This document shows, piece after piece, positions 1 to 7,985 of a DNA stretch of 11,545 nt. The DNA is from an uncultured Bacteroidales bacterium (GTDB taxonomy: Bacteria; Bacteroidota; Bacteroidia; Bacteroidales; Paludibacteraceae), in assembly GCA_903873355.1 (NCBI GenBank), contig CAIQOG010000513.1, positions 1-11,545 of the forward strand, written 5' to 3'. A model generated the notes under the pieces. The model was not told the origin of the DNA. It did no database searches and was given only the letters and a program-made list of their open reading frames with translations. How positions within the stretch are numbered: position 1 is the stretch's first letter; the number at the start of each line of letters is the position of its first letter. Both the position numbers and the translations under genes were made by a program.

Positions 1-2153
1 CAAACTTTACTGCTAAAACAACCAACAAAATAAATGATTGGTTAACGCTGGAACTTAATACTAGAATGTCTGACGCTACAATCGATGGAGCTGGTACCTC
101 AGCCAATTATAGGTTAGCAGATGCAATACAATTCCGACCAATAAATGGATTAATGGACTTTGTTGATTACAGTTTAACGAGCACTGATTATGAAGCTGCA
201 TCAGCATTTGTCTTGAATCCTGTAAAACAGACGAATGATGATTACAGACATTCTAAATCGTTGACTTTTAATTTTAATGCAGCTGCTACAATTCAAATTA
301 CAAAGGAGTTAAATTATCGTTTTGAATATGGAACACAATACGGTGACATCAAAAATAACAGGTTTTATGGACTCAACACATGGAATGTTATGAATTATGG
401 AAGTCAGCCTATTGCTTCAATACAAAAAACATCAGCTAAGAGTTACAGACTTGCAAATACACTGAATTTTATCAAAAGAGATTTTTTTCCAGGTAGTAAT
501 ATAAATGCCATGATCGGAGAAGAATTGAATTCCTATAAGACTTTCGATGAAACAAGTTCGGCAAAATACTTTCCAAAGTATATTGATGCCGTGAGTGCAT
601 TGAGTATGATGAATCTCGGCACATCCGATCCTATTCTCACGGGTGATAATCCGGATGTAAAAACATCTTCGTTTTTTGGACGTGTGATGTATGATTACAA
701 AGGGAAATATCTTGCCACGGTTACTCTTCGTGCTGATGGTTCGAGTAAATTTGCTCCGGGAAATCAATGGGGATACTTTCCATCAGTAGGTTTGGCCTGG
801 CGTATATCGGATGAAGATTTTCTAAAAACGGCTAAAGATAATTGGTTAAGTGATTTGAAGTTTCGCGCCAGCTATGGAGAATCGGGTAATAACCGAATCT
901 CAGACAATGCATGGCAAAAAGTATATAATGTCAAAACCGATGCCTACTATGCAGATGGCAACGAAACTTCACCTACAGCACTACTTGTTCCAAGTTCAAT
1001 TCTTTCCAATCCTAAACTAAAATGGGAAACAACCATTACCCGAAATGTCGGTGTAGATTTTAGCCTATTCAAACAACGGTTATCAGGTTCGGTGGAAGTA
1101 TATCAAAACACAACGAGGGATCTATTAATCCAAGCAACAGTTCCTTCGAGTACCGGATATGCAATCCAGTGGCAAAATATAGGACAAACCTCCAACAAAG
1201 GGCTTGAAATAGTATTGAATGGGGTGCTTATTGATAAAAAAGACTTCCGATTATCTGCCTCTTTTAATATATCATTTAACCGGAATCGGATTGATAAACT
1301 CGGTGACACCAAACAATGGGAACAATCTTCCAACTGGTCAGGGGCTGGACCTGCCGGCGATTATTTAGTTAAGGAGGGCGGCTCTATTGGACAAATGTAT
1401 GGATATGTGGCTGATGGTATGTATAGCTTTAATGACTTTACATACGCAAATAGCATATATACTTTAAAACCCGGAGTTCCTGATGATCGTGCATTAATTA
1501 GTGCAACACGCTTTTGGCCGGGAGTATTAAAACTCATAGACCAGAATGGTGATGGAATTGTTGATACAAAAGATAAAGTGGTGATTGGGAATGCAAATCC
1601 GAAACATACCGGTGGTTTTAATCTAACTGCTCAATACAAGGGGTTTGATTTGTCAGCTTTTTTTAATTGGGTATATGGAAACAGCATTTATAATGCCAAT
1701 AAACTTCAATTTACAAGCTATCTTGGTGCCCGTTATTACAAAAATATCTTGAATAGCATGAATTCGGATAACCGATTTATGTATATCAGCAAGGAAACGG
1801 GTTTAATTGTGACCGACCCTATTCAATTAGCCGCGATGAATAAAAATGCAACTATTTGGTCGGCCGATATGATGAATGTTCCACTCACCTCATGGGCAGT
1901 TGAAGATGGATCTTTCTTACGTTTTAATAATTTGACCCTGGGGTATTCACTTCCAAAGAAAGTTCTTAAAGCACTAAAATTATCTCAATTACGCTTTTAT
2001 GGTACCTTGTATAATATCATAACCTGGACTAACTATACAGGTTATGACCCCGAAGTAGATACACAGCGTGCAACCCCTTTAACTCCCGGAGTTGATTTTT
2101 CTGCTTATCCAAGAAGTCGTTCATTTAATGTAGGATTAAATTTAGAATTTTAA
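1..2153 (+). CDS. SusC-like TonB-dependent outer-membrane transporter, C-terminal part (5' end outside window)
   Basis: The open frame runs without a stop from position 3 to the TAA at 2153 (716 residues). The ATG at 66 is internal: in-frame codons upstream continue typical barrel sequence, so the true start lies before the window. The N-terminal carboxypeptidase-like domain, TonB box and plug are therefore missing. SusC proteins are usually about 1000 residues, so this is roughly the last two thirds. Visible hallmarks are alternating aromatic/polar beta-strands, a segment 'RADGSSKFAPGNQWGYFPS', a calcium-type loop 'DQNGDGIVDTKDK' (bases 1539-1577) and a C-terminus ending in 'GLNLEF', the final-strand signature of outer-membrane barrels. 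Known role: energised import of oligosaccharides, with a SusD lid on top. SusD starts 11 bases after the stop, as expected. The family call is secure. The substrate cannot be read from this gene. Confidence 0.96.
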   Translation, partial: NFTAKTTNKINDWLTLELNTRMSDATIDGAGTSANYRLADAIQFRPINGLMDFVDYSLTSTDYEAASAFVLNPVKQTNDDYRHSKSLTFNFNAAATIQITKELNYRFEYGTQYGDIKNNRFYGLNTWNVMNYGSQPIASIQKTSAKSYRLANTLNFIKRDFFPGSNINAMIGEELNSYKTFDETSSAKYFPKYIDAVSALSMMNLGTSDPILTGDNPDVKTSSFFGRVMYDYKGKYLATVTLRADGSSKFAPGNQWGYFPSVGLAWRISDEDFLKTAKDNWLSDLKFRASYGESGNNRISDNAWQKVYNVKTDAYYADGNETSPTALLVPSSILSNPKLKWETTITRNVGVDFSLFKQRLSGSVEVYQNTTRDLLIQATVPSSTGYAIQWQNIGQTSNKGLEIVLNGVLIDKKDFRLSASFNISFNRNRIDKLGDTKQWEQSSNWSGAGPAGDYLVKEGGSIGQMYGYVADGMYSFNDFTYANSIYTLKPGVPDDRALISATRFWPGVLKLIDQNGDGIVDTKDKVVIGNANPKHTGGFNLTAQYKGFDLSAFFNWVYGNSIYNANKLQFTSYLGARYYKNILNSMNSDNRFMYISKETGLIVTDPIQLAAMNKNATIWSADMMNVPLTSWAVEDGSFLRFNNLTLGYSLPKKVLKALKLSQLRFYGTLYNIITWTNYTGYDPEVDTQRATPLTPGVDFSAYPRSRSFNVGLNLEF

Positions 2154-2164
2154 AAATATCAATT

Positions 2165-3970
2165 ATGAAAAGAGCTATAAAATATATTTTGTTGGTGTTG
2201 ATAATAGGTACTATTGTTTCATGCAATGACTATCTTCAAACAAGTTCAAACTCTACCTTCATCGAGGCAAATGCTTTTACGAATCTCGATTTTGCGACTA
2301 AAACGGTCAATGGTATTTATAACAACTATGCTACCTTGACTTTGTATGGCTATGTATTGATGTTTACTAAATGTGATAATGATATTGAAGTTATGCATTC
2401 AACATCAGATGATAATAGTTATTGCAGCCTTGCACATTATTCTGCAAATGGCGGTACTCAGAATTTGAAAGAAATATGGAACAGTTTATATCAGATAATT
2501 GAACGGTCGAATATGGTTATTGATAATTTACCGAAAAGTCCAATTTGGACTGGTGAATATGCAGCTCAATCACATCAATTATTTGGTGAGGCGGTTACTT
2601 TACGCGCAATGGCATATAATGAATTGATTAGTCTTTGGGGGGATGTTCCTTTTAAAACCAAATCTACTCAGGCCGGTGACAACTTTAATATTCCCAAAAC
2701 TGATAGGGATTCAATCTATGAATTTCTTATAAAAGATTTGGCAAGTGTGGAAGACTATGTGCCCTGGATGACCGAGACTCATACTTCCGAAAGAGTAAAC
2801 AAAGCCTATGTAAAAGGACTCAGAGCACGCATGGCTTTGGCTTATGCTGGATTTTCGCTGCGCAATAAGTCCTTCGTAACCAGACGTGGTAGATATTGGA
2901 AGGACTATTATAAAATAGCAAATACAGAATGTAAAGAAATAATGCAAAGTGGGAAACATCAATTAAATCCTAGTTTTACAAATATATTCAAGAACCTTCA
3001 TAGCTATACACAGGATTTGACCTATAATGAAGATATTTTTGAAATTGCCTTTGGTCGATTAAATAGTGGTCGTATTGCTTATAGCTTTGGTATGCCATTT
3101 TGTACATCTCCAGTCGATCCTAAATATGGTTTTGCGGGTGGGCAAATGAGAGTTCCCTGTACTTATTTCTATTCTTTTGATAAACTAGATACCCGCCGAA
3201 ATGTATCTGCTGAATTATATAATTATGCTAATGCTGCATTTTTAAGTAAACAGTCTTTAGCTACTGGGACCAATATGTCACCCACTAAATGGCGTAGAAA
3301 CTGGATTACGCCTTCGATGGGAGGAGATTTAAAGAGCGTAAGCTATACAGGGGTTAATTTTCCCATCATGCGTTATAGTGATATTGTGCTGATGTTTGCC
3401 GAAACCGAAAATGAAATAAACAACGGTCCTACTGAAGATGCAAAAGCTGCTTTGAGCTTGGTAAGACAACGAGCTTTCACATTCGATACGTGGACATCGA
3501 AAGTAAACAACTATGTGGACTCAGTTTCAATGAGTAAATCCGATTTTTTCTATGCCATTGTAAATGAACGTGCCTGGGAATTTGGCGGAGAGATGCTTCG
3601 TAAACAGGATTTGGTAAGATGGAATATGCTTGGTTCAAAAATTGCCGATATGAAAGAAGCATATAGACAAATAGTAAATAAAGAAAACACGAATGTTCCA
3701 AATAATGTATTTACTAAGTATGCACCTGATGGCGAAACACTTATCATCTTAAATCCTGATTTTCCGTTAGCATCAAATGATCCAAGAGTTGTTGGATATC
3801 AAATTAATGGTTGGCATCCGGTTTGGATGAAAGATAATTTATTCGCACAAATTGTTCAGCAGCAAATTGCTCATGGATATGATCCTGTCAAAAATAATTA
3901 TCTATACCCCTTGGCAACAGATATTATTAATACCAGCAACGGTGTATTAAGCAACGACCAAATACCTTGA
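2165..3970 (+). CDS. SusD/RagB-family glycan-binding lipoprotein
   Basis: A 601-residue protein with a type II signal peptide: basic start (MKRAIKY), hydrophobic core and lipobox ending in Cys20 (IVSC), followed by N-D-Y. It should be a lipoprotein carried to the cell surface. SusD features are a helix-rich N-terminal half typical of the TPR scaffold (for example 'GEAVTLRAMAYNELISLWGDVP') and the C-terminal RagB/SusD signature 'NERAWEFGGEMLRKQDLVRW' at residues 467-486. The length is within the usual 500-650 range. It lies directly after the SusC gene and must form the lid of that transporter, trapping the oligosaccharide before import. The ATG at 2165 is chosen because it gives a complete signal peptide; no Shine-Dalgarno is evident, as is usual in Bacteroidota. 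The bound glycan is inferred only from the neighbouring enzymes (pectic). Confidence 0.97.
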   Translation: MKRAIKYILLVLIIGTIVSCNDYLQTSSNSTFIEANAFTNLDFATKTVNGIYNNYATLTLYGYVLMFTKCDNDIEVMHSTSDDNSYCSLAHYSANGGTQNLKEIWNSLYQIIERSNMVIDNLPKSPIWTGEYAAQSHQLFGEAVTLRAMAYNELISLWGDVPFKTKSTQAGDNFNIPKTDRDSIYEFLIKDLASVEDYVPWMTETHTSERVNKAYVKGLRARMALAYAGFSLRNKSFVTRRGRYWKDYYKIANTECKEIMQSGKHQLNPSFTNIFKNLHSYTQDLTYNEDIFEIAFGRLNSGRIAYSFGMPFCTSPVDPKYGFAGGQMRVPCTYFYSFDKLDTRRNVSAELYNYANAAFLSKQSLATGTNMSPTKWRRNWITPSMGGDLKSVSYTGVNFPIMRYSDIVLMFAETENEINNGPTEDAKAALSLVRQRAFTFDTWTSKVNNYVDSVSMSKSDFFYAIVNERAWEFGGEMLRKQDLVRWNMLGSKIADMKEAYRQIVNKENTNVPNNVFTKYAPDGETLIILNPDFPLASNDPRVVGYQINGWHPVWMKDNLFAQIVQQQIAHGYDPVKNNYLYPLATDIINTSNGVLSNDQIP

Positions 3971-4011
3971 GTTCACTAAGTTCCTTCAATATATAAATTA
4001 AAAATAACGTC

Positions 4012-4659
4012 ATGAAAAGATTTAAATTTAATATAATCAGGTCAATTGGTATTCTAATATTGATTTCTCAGGTTTTGCTATCATGTAAAGATGAAGTAGT
4101 AGTACACAACACTGCAGATCAATTATTTTCACCCGCTTTATTTTCAGCAGCTATTAATAATAATGTGGCAAGCTTGAGCTGGACACCTATTGCCAATTCA
4201 ACTTATTATTTACTTGAAATAAGCAAAGATAGTTTATTATTCAAAAATCAATTAGTTGTAGACACTATAATCGATAAATACTACTATACACTTCAGGATT
4301 TGTGGAGTAATACTTGGTATTCGGCACGTATTAAGGCAGTTAGCAAAGACCCTAATATCAAAGATTCCTATTTTTTAGCTATAACATTTAAAACCAAAAC
4401 AGAAAATATCTTTTATGATGTAGCTACTACTGACATTACTAGTAATCAAGTTACATTAAAATGGAATTCTTTAAAGCAAGTCTCTAAAATTGTTTATTTT
4501 GTTGAAAGATCTACGGCTAAAGTCACTGTTGCTTTGACCGATATCGATAAAACCGCAGGTGTAAAACTTATTTCTGGTTTATCAGAAGGAACAACCTACG
4601 TTTTCGAAATATATTGGGGAGACATGTTGAGAGGAACTGTAAAAGTGGATACAAATTAA
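4012..4659 (+). CDS. Two-domain FN3-like surface lipoprotein in the SusE/SusF position
   Basis: A 215-residue lipoprotein with a type II signal peptide ending in Cys25 (VLLSC), followed by K-D-E. Two Ig/fibronectin-III-like beta-sandwich repeats follow, at about residues 38-128 and 131-214. Each has an alternating strand containing a buried Trp ('VASLSWTPI' and 'VTLKWNSL') and an FN3-like late strand ('TWYSARIKAVS' and 'TTYVFEIYWG'). It sits 41 bases after susD, where SusE/F-type surface glycan-binding proteins or other accessory lipoproteins are normally encoded, so a glycan-binding or scaffold role is inferred. From memory, this domain pair resembles the N-terminal part of larger pectin-PUL lipoproteins annotated DUF4957/DUF5123, which continue into a beta-helix. 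Here the frame ends cleanly after the second domain, and the 69-base gap that follows holds no remnant. The lipoprotein call is firm; the exact function is unknown. Confidence 0.88.
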   Translation: MKRFKFNIIRSIGILILISQVLLSCKDEVVVHNTADQLFSPALFSAAINNNVASLSWTPIANSTYYLLEISKDSLLFKNQLVVDTIIDKYYYTLQDLWSNTWYSARIKAVSKDPNIKDSYFLAITFKTKTENIFYDVATTDITSNQVTLKWNSLKQVSKIVYFVERSTAKVTVALTDIDKTAGVKLISGLSEGTTYVFEIYWGDMLRGTVKVDTN

Positions 4660-4728
4660 TAAGTAGTTGAGTCTTGCTTATTCATTAATAATCAGAATCA
4701 TCTATTAGTCATATAAATAAGATTCAAG

Positions 4729-6282
4729 ATGGAAGTCAAAGTATTTCAGGTTTATCTACTGTTTTGTTTTTCAGTCTTAAATTTACCTTTATTTGCTTCA
4801 AATTCAAAGCTTGGTACAGCCAATAACCTAATTTCTCCACCCGAGACTGAAACAAGTAGCAGTATCACAATTTTGTGGAATAAACCGGTTGATTACAAGG
4901 AGGTTGTTGGGTACGACATTTATGTGAATGGTTTTTGTGTTGGTTTTTCAAAAATTACAAATTACACGATAAATGGCCTAAAGCCAAACAGCAACTTTAA
5001 AATTTCTATAGTTGCAAAAGATGCAAACGGTAAAAAATCTGAAAATTACAACCCATTAACGGTAAAAACAAAACCACAAGGGAAAGTTTTTAACATCCTT
5101 GATTATGGCGCAAAAGCTGACAGTGGAATTCTAAATACCCGTGCCATTCAAAAAGCCATTGATGTTTGTACAATAGGTGGAACGGTGCTTGTTCCTACTG
5201 GTACTTTTATCAGCGGTGCCTTGTTTCTAAAAAGTAATATGACTCTCTACATTGCAAAAGGAGGGGTATTGAAAGGAAGTACTAAAATAGAAGATTATTT
5301 GCCATTCATAAAAACCCGTTTCGAGGGTTGGGAATTTCAAGCTTTCGGGAGCCTGATTACGGCCGGTAAATTAGATGCTACTGGACCTTACAATGTAAAA
5401 AATATTAGTATTCGTGGCGAGGGAAAAATTAGTGGTGGCGGTGTTTCATTGGGAAAATCCATGGCTGATAATAATCCAAACGGGGCAAGAGGTCGTGGAC
5501 GATTAATCTGTTTGATGAATTGCGAAAATGTGAATTTACAAGGTTTGACCATCGAAGAATCGCCCTGTTGGACTATCCATTATACCTATTCCAAAAACGT
5601 TACTATCAACGGATTAAACATAAACAGTATGGCGTGGAATGGCGATGGTATTGACCCAGATTCGTCCATCAATTCATATATTTTTAATTGCACTTTTACT
5701 ACAGGGGATGATTGTATTGCCATAAAATCAGGAAAAAATCCTGAGGGCAATAAAGTGGCAAGACCTTGTGAAAATGTTTTTATTTCCAATTGTAATTTTT
5801 TAAAAGGTCACGGTTTGAGCATCGGTAGTGAATTATCGGGAGGAATAATGAACGTTCAGGTAATCGATTGTGAGTTGGGAAATTTAATGCATGGCTTTCA
5901 AATCAAGACTACTGAAAAACGAGGTGGTTATGTGGAAGATGTGTTAGTGAAGGACTGTAACCTCCAAAAAATCACCTTGTTCACTTCACTTCCATATAAT
6001 AATGATGGTGAGTCAGCTCCAACCTTGACTAAATTAAAAAACTTTGAATTTACAAATTTGAATATGTCAACTGCTAACACGGAAAAACCTGTTATCTACC
6101 TTGAAGGTTTCAGTGATACAGCTAATTATGCAAAAAGTATAACATTTCGGAACATACTATTGCCAAATAATTCAAAAGTGACTATTAAAAATGTTCAGGA
6201 TGTACTATTTGAGAACGTACAAACAATAGCCAGTCAGAAACCAACTTATGAAATCAAAAAGTCTCTGAAAATTAAATACTAA
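4729..6282 (+). CDS. Secreted FN3-GH28 polygalacturonase-type glycoside hydrolase
   Basis: A 517-residue protein. It has a type I signal peptide (residues 1 to about 24, ending LFAS), a fibronectin-III domain (about 33-114, 'VVGYDIYVNG...VAKDANGKKSE') and a right-handed beta-helix starting at 'FNILDYGAKADSG' (about 120-517). The GH28 active-site blocks are present: N304-G-D-G-I-D-P-D-S-S, G326-D-D-C-I-A-I-K-S-G, and G360-H-G-L-S-I-G-S-E. Asp306, Asp327 and Asp328 match the three catalytic aspartates and His361 the conserved histidine. The fourth block reads Q391-I-K-T instead of the usual R-I-K. GH28 enzymes hydrolyse alpha-1,4 galacturonic-acid linkages or related rhamnogalacturonan bonds by inversion. 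An N-terminal FN3 on a beta-helix is known from bacterial exo-polygalacturonases, so exo-action on oligogalacturonides is the likeliest reading. With no lipobox, it is probably periplasmic or secreted. It is the strongest clue that the locus targets pectin. Confidence 0.94.
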   Translation: MEVKVFQVYLLFCFSVLNLPLFASNSKLGTANNLISPPETETSSSITILWNKPVDYKEVVGYDIYVNGFCVGFSKITNYTINGLKPNSNFKISIVAKDANGKKSENYNPLTVKTKPQGKVFNILDYGAKADSGILNTRAIQKAIDVCTIGGTVLVPTGTFISGALFLKSNMTLYIAKGGVLKGSTKIEDYLPFIKTRFEGWEFQAFGSLITAGKLDATGPYNVKNISIRGEGKISGGGVSLGKSMADNNPNGARGRGRLICLMNCENVNLQGLTIEESPCWTIHYTYSKNVTINGLNINSMAWNGDGIDPDSSINSYIFNCTFTTGDDCIAIKSGKNPEGNKVARPCENVFISNCNFLKGHGLSIGSELSGGIMNVQVIDCELGNLMHGFQIKTTEKRGGYVEDVLVKDCNLQKITLFTSLPYNNDGESAPTLTKLKNFEFTNLNMSTANTEKPVIYLEGFSDTANYAKSITFRNILLPNNSKVTIKNVQDVLFENVQTIASQKPTYEIKKSLKIKY

Positions 6283-6333
6283 TCAGAAAAAATACAAGAT
6301 AACAAATATATCAAAATTAAAGGAATCTATTTT

Positions 6334-7953
6334 ATGAAGAATCTAACGATTGCTATTGTATTATTAATATGCTCAGTAAATATTTTTGCTGAGAAATTCA
6401 GCACTGAAATTAAACCTTTAACGGGTGAAAAATGGTATGGAGCTTTTACGGCAAAAGCCTGGTGTAATACTCCTTTGAAAGATATTCGGTTTCAACCTTT
6501 TGAAGCAAATACAGCAAAAAAAGACCTGAATGACAACCTTGGTAATCAGGCTGCACCACTACTTATCTCTAATTTGGGAAGGTATGTTTGGAGTAATGAA
6601 CCCTTCGCTTTTGAACTGAAAGAAGGAAATTTGATTCTTTATTCAGATGTAGAAAAACTGGACGCAGTTTTGGCGGGTAAAACTTTGCGTGATGCATATT
6701 TAGCAGCCAAAGACAAGTATTTTCCGGCTTCGGGAAAAACGCCTAATCCGTTAATGTTCAAAATGCCGCAATACAATACTTGGATTGAATTGGGAAATAA
6801 TCAGAATCAAAAAGACATTATCAATTATGCCGACAATGTGTTGAAAAACGGTTTCCCCACAGGAGTTTTTATGATCGACGATAACTGGGCAAAATACTAT
6901 GGTTCTTTTGAGTTTGATGCCAATACTTTTCCCAATCCAAAAGGGATGATGGATTATCTTCATGCAAAGAATTTTAAGGTTATGCTGTGGATTACACCCT
7001 TTGTCAGTCCAGATGGTAAAGAGTTTAGAGAATTAGCAAGCAATGGTTGTTTGGTTCTGAAAAAAGGGAGCAAAGAGCCAGCTTTAATTAATTGGTGGGA
7101 AGGTTATAGCGCCTGTCTTGATTTAACAAATCCTAAAGCAATAGATTGGTTGAAAGCTCAGTTGAAAAACCTACAAACCAAGTATGGTGTTGATGGTTTC
7201 AAGTTCGATGCGGCAGATTTTTTATTTTATAAAAAAGGTACTGGACAATATATTAATGAAGCTACAAATACCACCGGAGAAAAACAGGCCGAAATGTATG
7301 GAAAATTAGGAGCTGAATTTGATTTCAATGAATTCCGTGCTTGTTGGAAAAATGGCAATCAGCCTCTGGCTCAACGTCTGCAAGATAAAGGTTTTTCGTG
7401 GGATGATTTGAAAATACTTGTTCCCGACATGATTTCTGCCGGTTTAATTGGTCATCCGTTCACTTGTCCGGATATGATTGGTGGTGGTTTATTGTCGGTT
7501 TTCGAAAAAATTGATCTCAACACTTTTGATCAGGAATTAATGATTCGTTCTGCACAAATTCAGGCGTTGATGCCCATGATGCAGTTTTCAGTAACACCCT
7601 GGAGAGTGCTTGACGAGAAACATTTGGCTATTTGCTGTGAAACCGCATTACTTCATGCTAAAATGGGAGATTATATCTACGAATTAGCCGCAAAAGCCGC
7701 TCAGGATGGTGAACCTATTGTTCGTCATTTAGAATATTCATTCCCGAATCAGGGCTTTGAGAGCTGCAACGACCAATATATGCTGGGTGATAAATATTTG
7801 GTGGCACCCATGGTTGATAGAGGTGATACAAGAAACGTAAAATTACCCAAAGGCAATTGGATCGACGATTTAGGCAAAAAGTACAAGGGAGGTCAAACGG
7901 TAAAAATGAATGTGCCGCTCAATCGGTTGGTATATTTTATTAGACAGAAATGA
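6334..7953 (+). CDS. GH31 glycosidase, MYORG/PsGal31A-like (possible alpha-galactosidase)
   Basis: A 539-residue protein with a type I signal peptide (1-19, NIFA/E). A short N-terminal beta-sandwich region ('NLGRYVWSNEPFAF') leads into a TIM barrel. 'MPQYNTWIELG' and 'GVFMIDDNWAKYYG' are the early barrel strands. The nucleophile strand 'GVDGFKFDAAD' places Asp292 as the likely nucleophile. 'QRLQDKGFSWDDL' places Asp351 where, by remembered alignment, human MYORG has its acid/base Asp520. 'GHPFTCPDMIGGG' (373-385) closes the active-site strand and is typical of the MYORG-like branch rather than of alpha-glucosidases or alpha-xylosidases. Retaining alpha-glycosidase activity is expected; alpha-galactosidase is the best guess, since MYORG and the Pseudopedobacter enzyme have that specificity, but it is not proven. 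An AGGA at 6321-6324 lies nine bases before the ATG, a rare plausible Shine-Dalgarno in this window. A role on a pectic side chain is inferred from context. Confidence 0.9.
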   Translation: MKNLTIAIVLLICSVNIFAEKFSTEIKPLTGEKWYGAFTAKAWCNTPLKDIRFQPFEANTAKKDLNDNLGNQAAPLLISNLGRYVWSNEPFAFELKEGNLILYSDVEKLDAVLAGKTLRDAYLAAKDKYFPASGKTPNPLMFKMPQYNTWIELGNNQNQKDIINYADNVLKNGFPTGVFMIDDNWAKYYGSFEFDANTFPNPKGMMDYLHAKNFKVMLWITPFVSPDGKEFRELASNGCLVLKKGSKEPALINWWEGYSACLDLTNPKAIDWLKAQLKNLQTKYGVDGFKFDAADFLFYKKGTGQYINEATNTTGEKQAEMYGKLGAEFDFNEFRACWKNGNQPLAQRLQDKGFSWDDLKILVPDMISAGLIGHPFTCPDMIGGGLLSVFEKIDLNTFDQELMIRSAQIQALMPMMQFSVTPWRVLDEKHLAICCETALLHAKMGDYIYELAAKAAQDGEPIVRHLEYSFPNQGFESCNDQYMLGDKYLVAPMVDRGDTRNVKLPKGNWIDDLGKKYKGGQTVKMNVPLNRLVYFIRQK

Positions 7954-7985
7954 TCCATTAGAATAAAAAATTAAATCATAAGAAA

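Noticed and set aside
66..68. ATG at 66 as the real start of the SusC gene
   Set aside because: In-frame codons continue upstream to position 3 with typical barrel sequence and no stop, there is no signal peptide after this ATG, and the protein would lack the plug domain. The gene is cut by the window edge.
432..767. Open frame of 111 codons on the - strand inside the susC gene
   Set aside because: It lies wholly within a well-supported coding region, has low-complexity Ile/Cys/His-rich composition with no recognisable domain, and is explained as a shadow of the transporter frame. The other minus-strand frames (within susC, susD, GH28, GH31 and CE7) were dismissed for the same reason.
1539..1577. 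D-x-N-x-D-G loop in SusC as evidence for a dockerin or cellulosome link
   Set aside because: Such calcium-type loops are a regular feature of SusC barrels, and there is no paired dockerin repeat or cohesin in the window.
4658..4682. Possible hairpin AATAAG / CTTATT after the FN3 lipoprotein gene as a terminator
   Set aside because: The stem is only six A/T-rich base pairs around a 13-base loop and is not followed by a T-run. It overlaps the stop codon region and is within chance expectation for AT-rich DNA.
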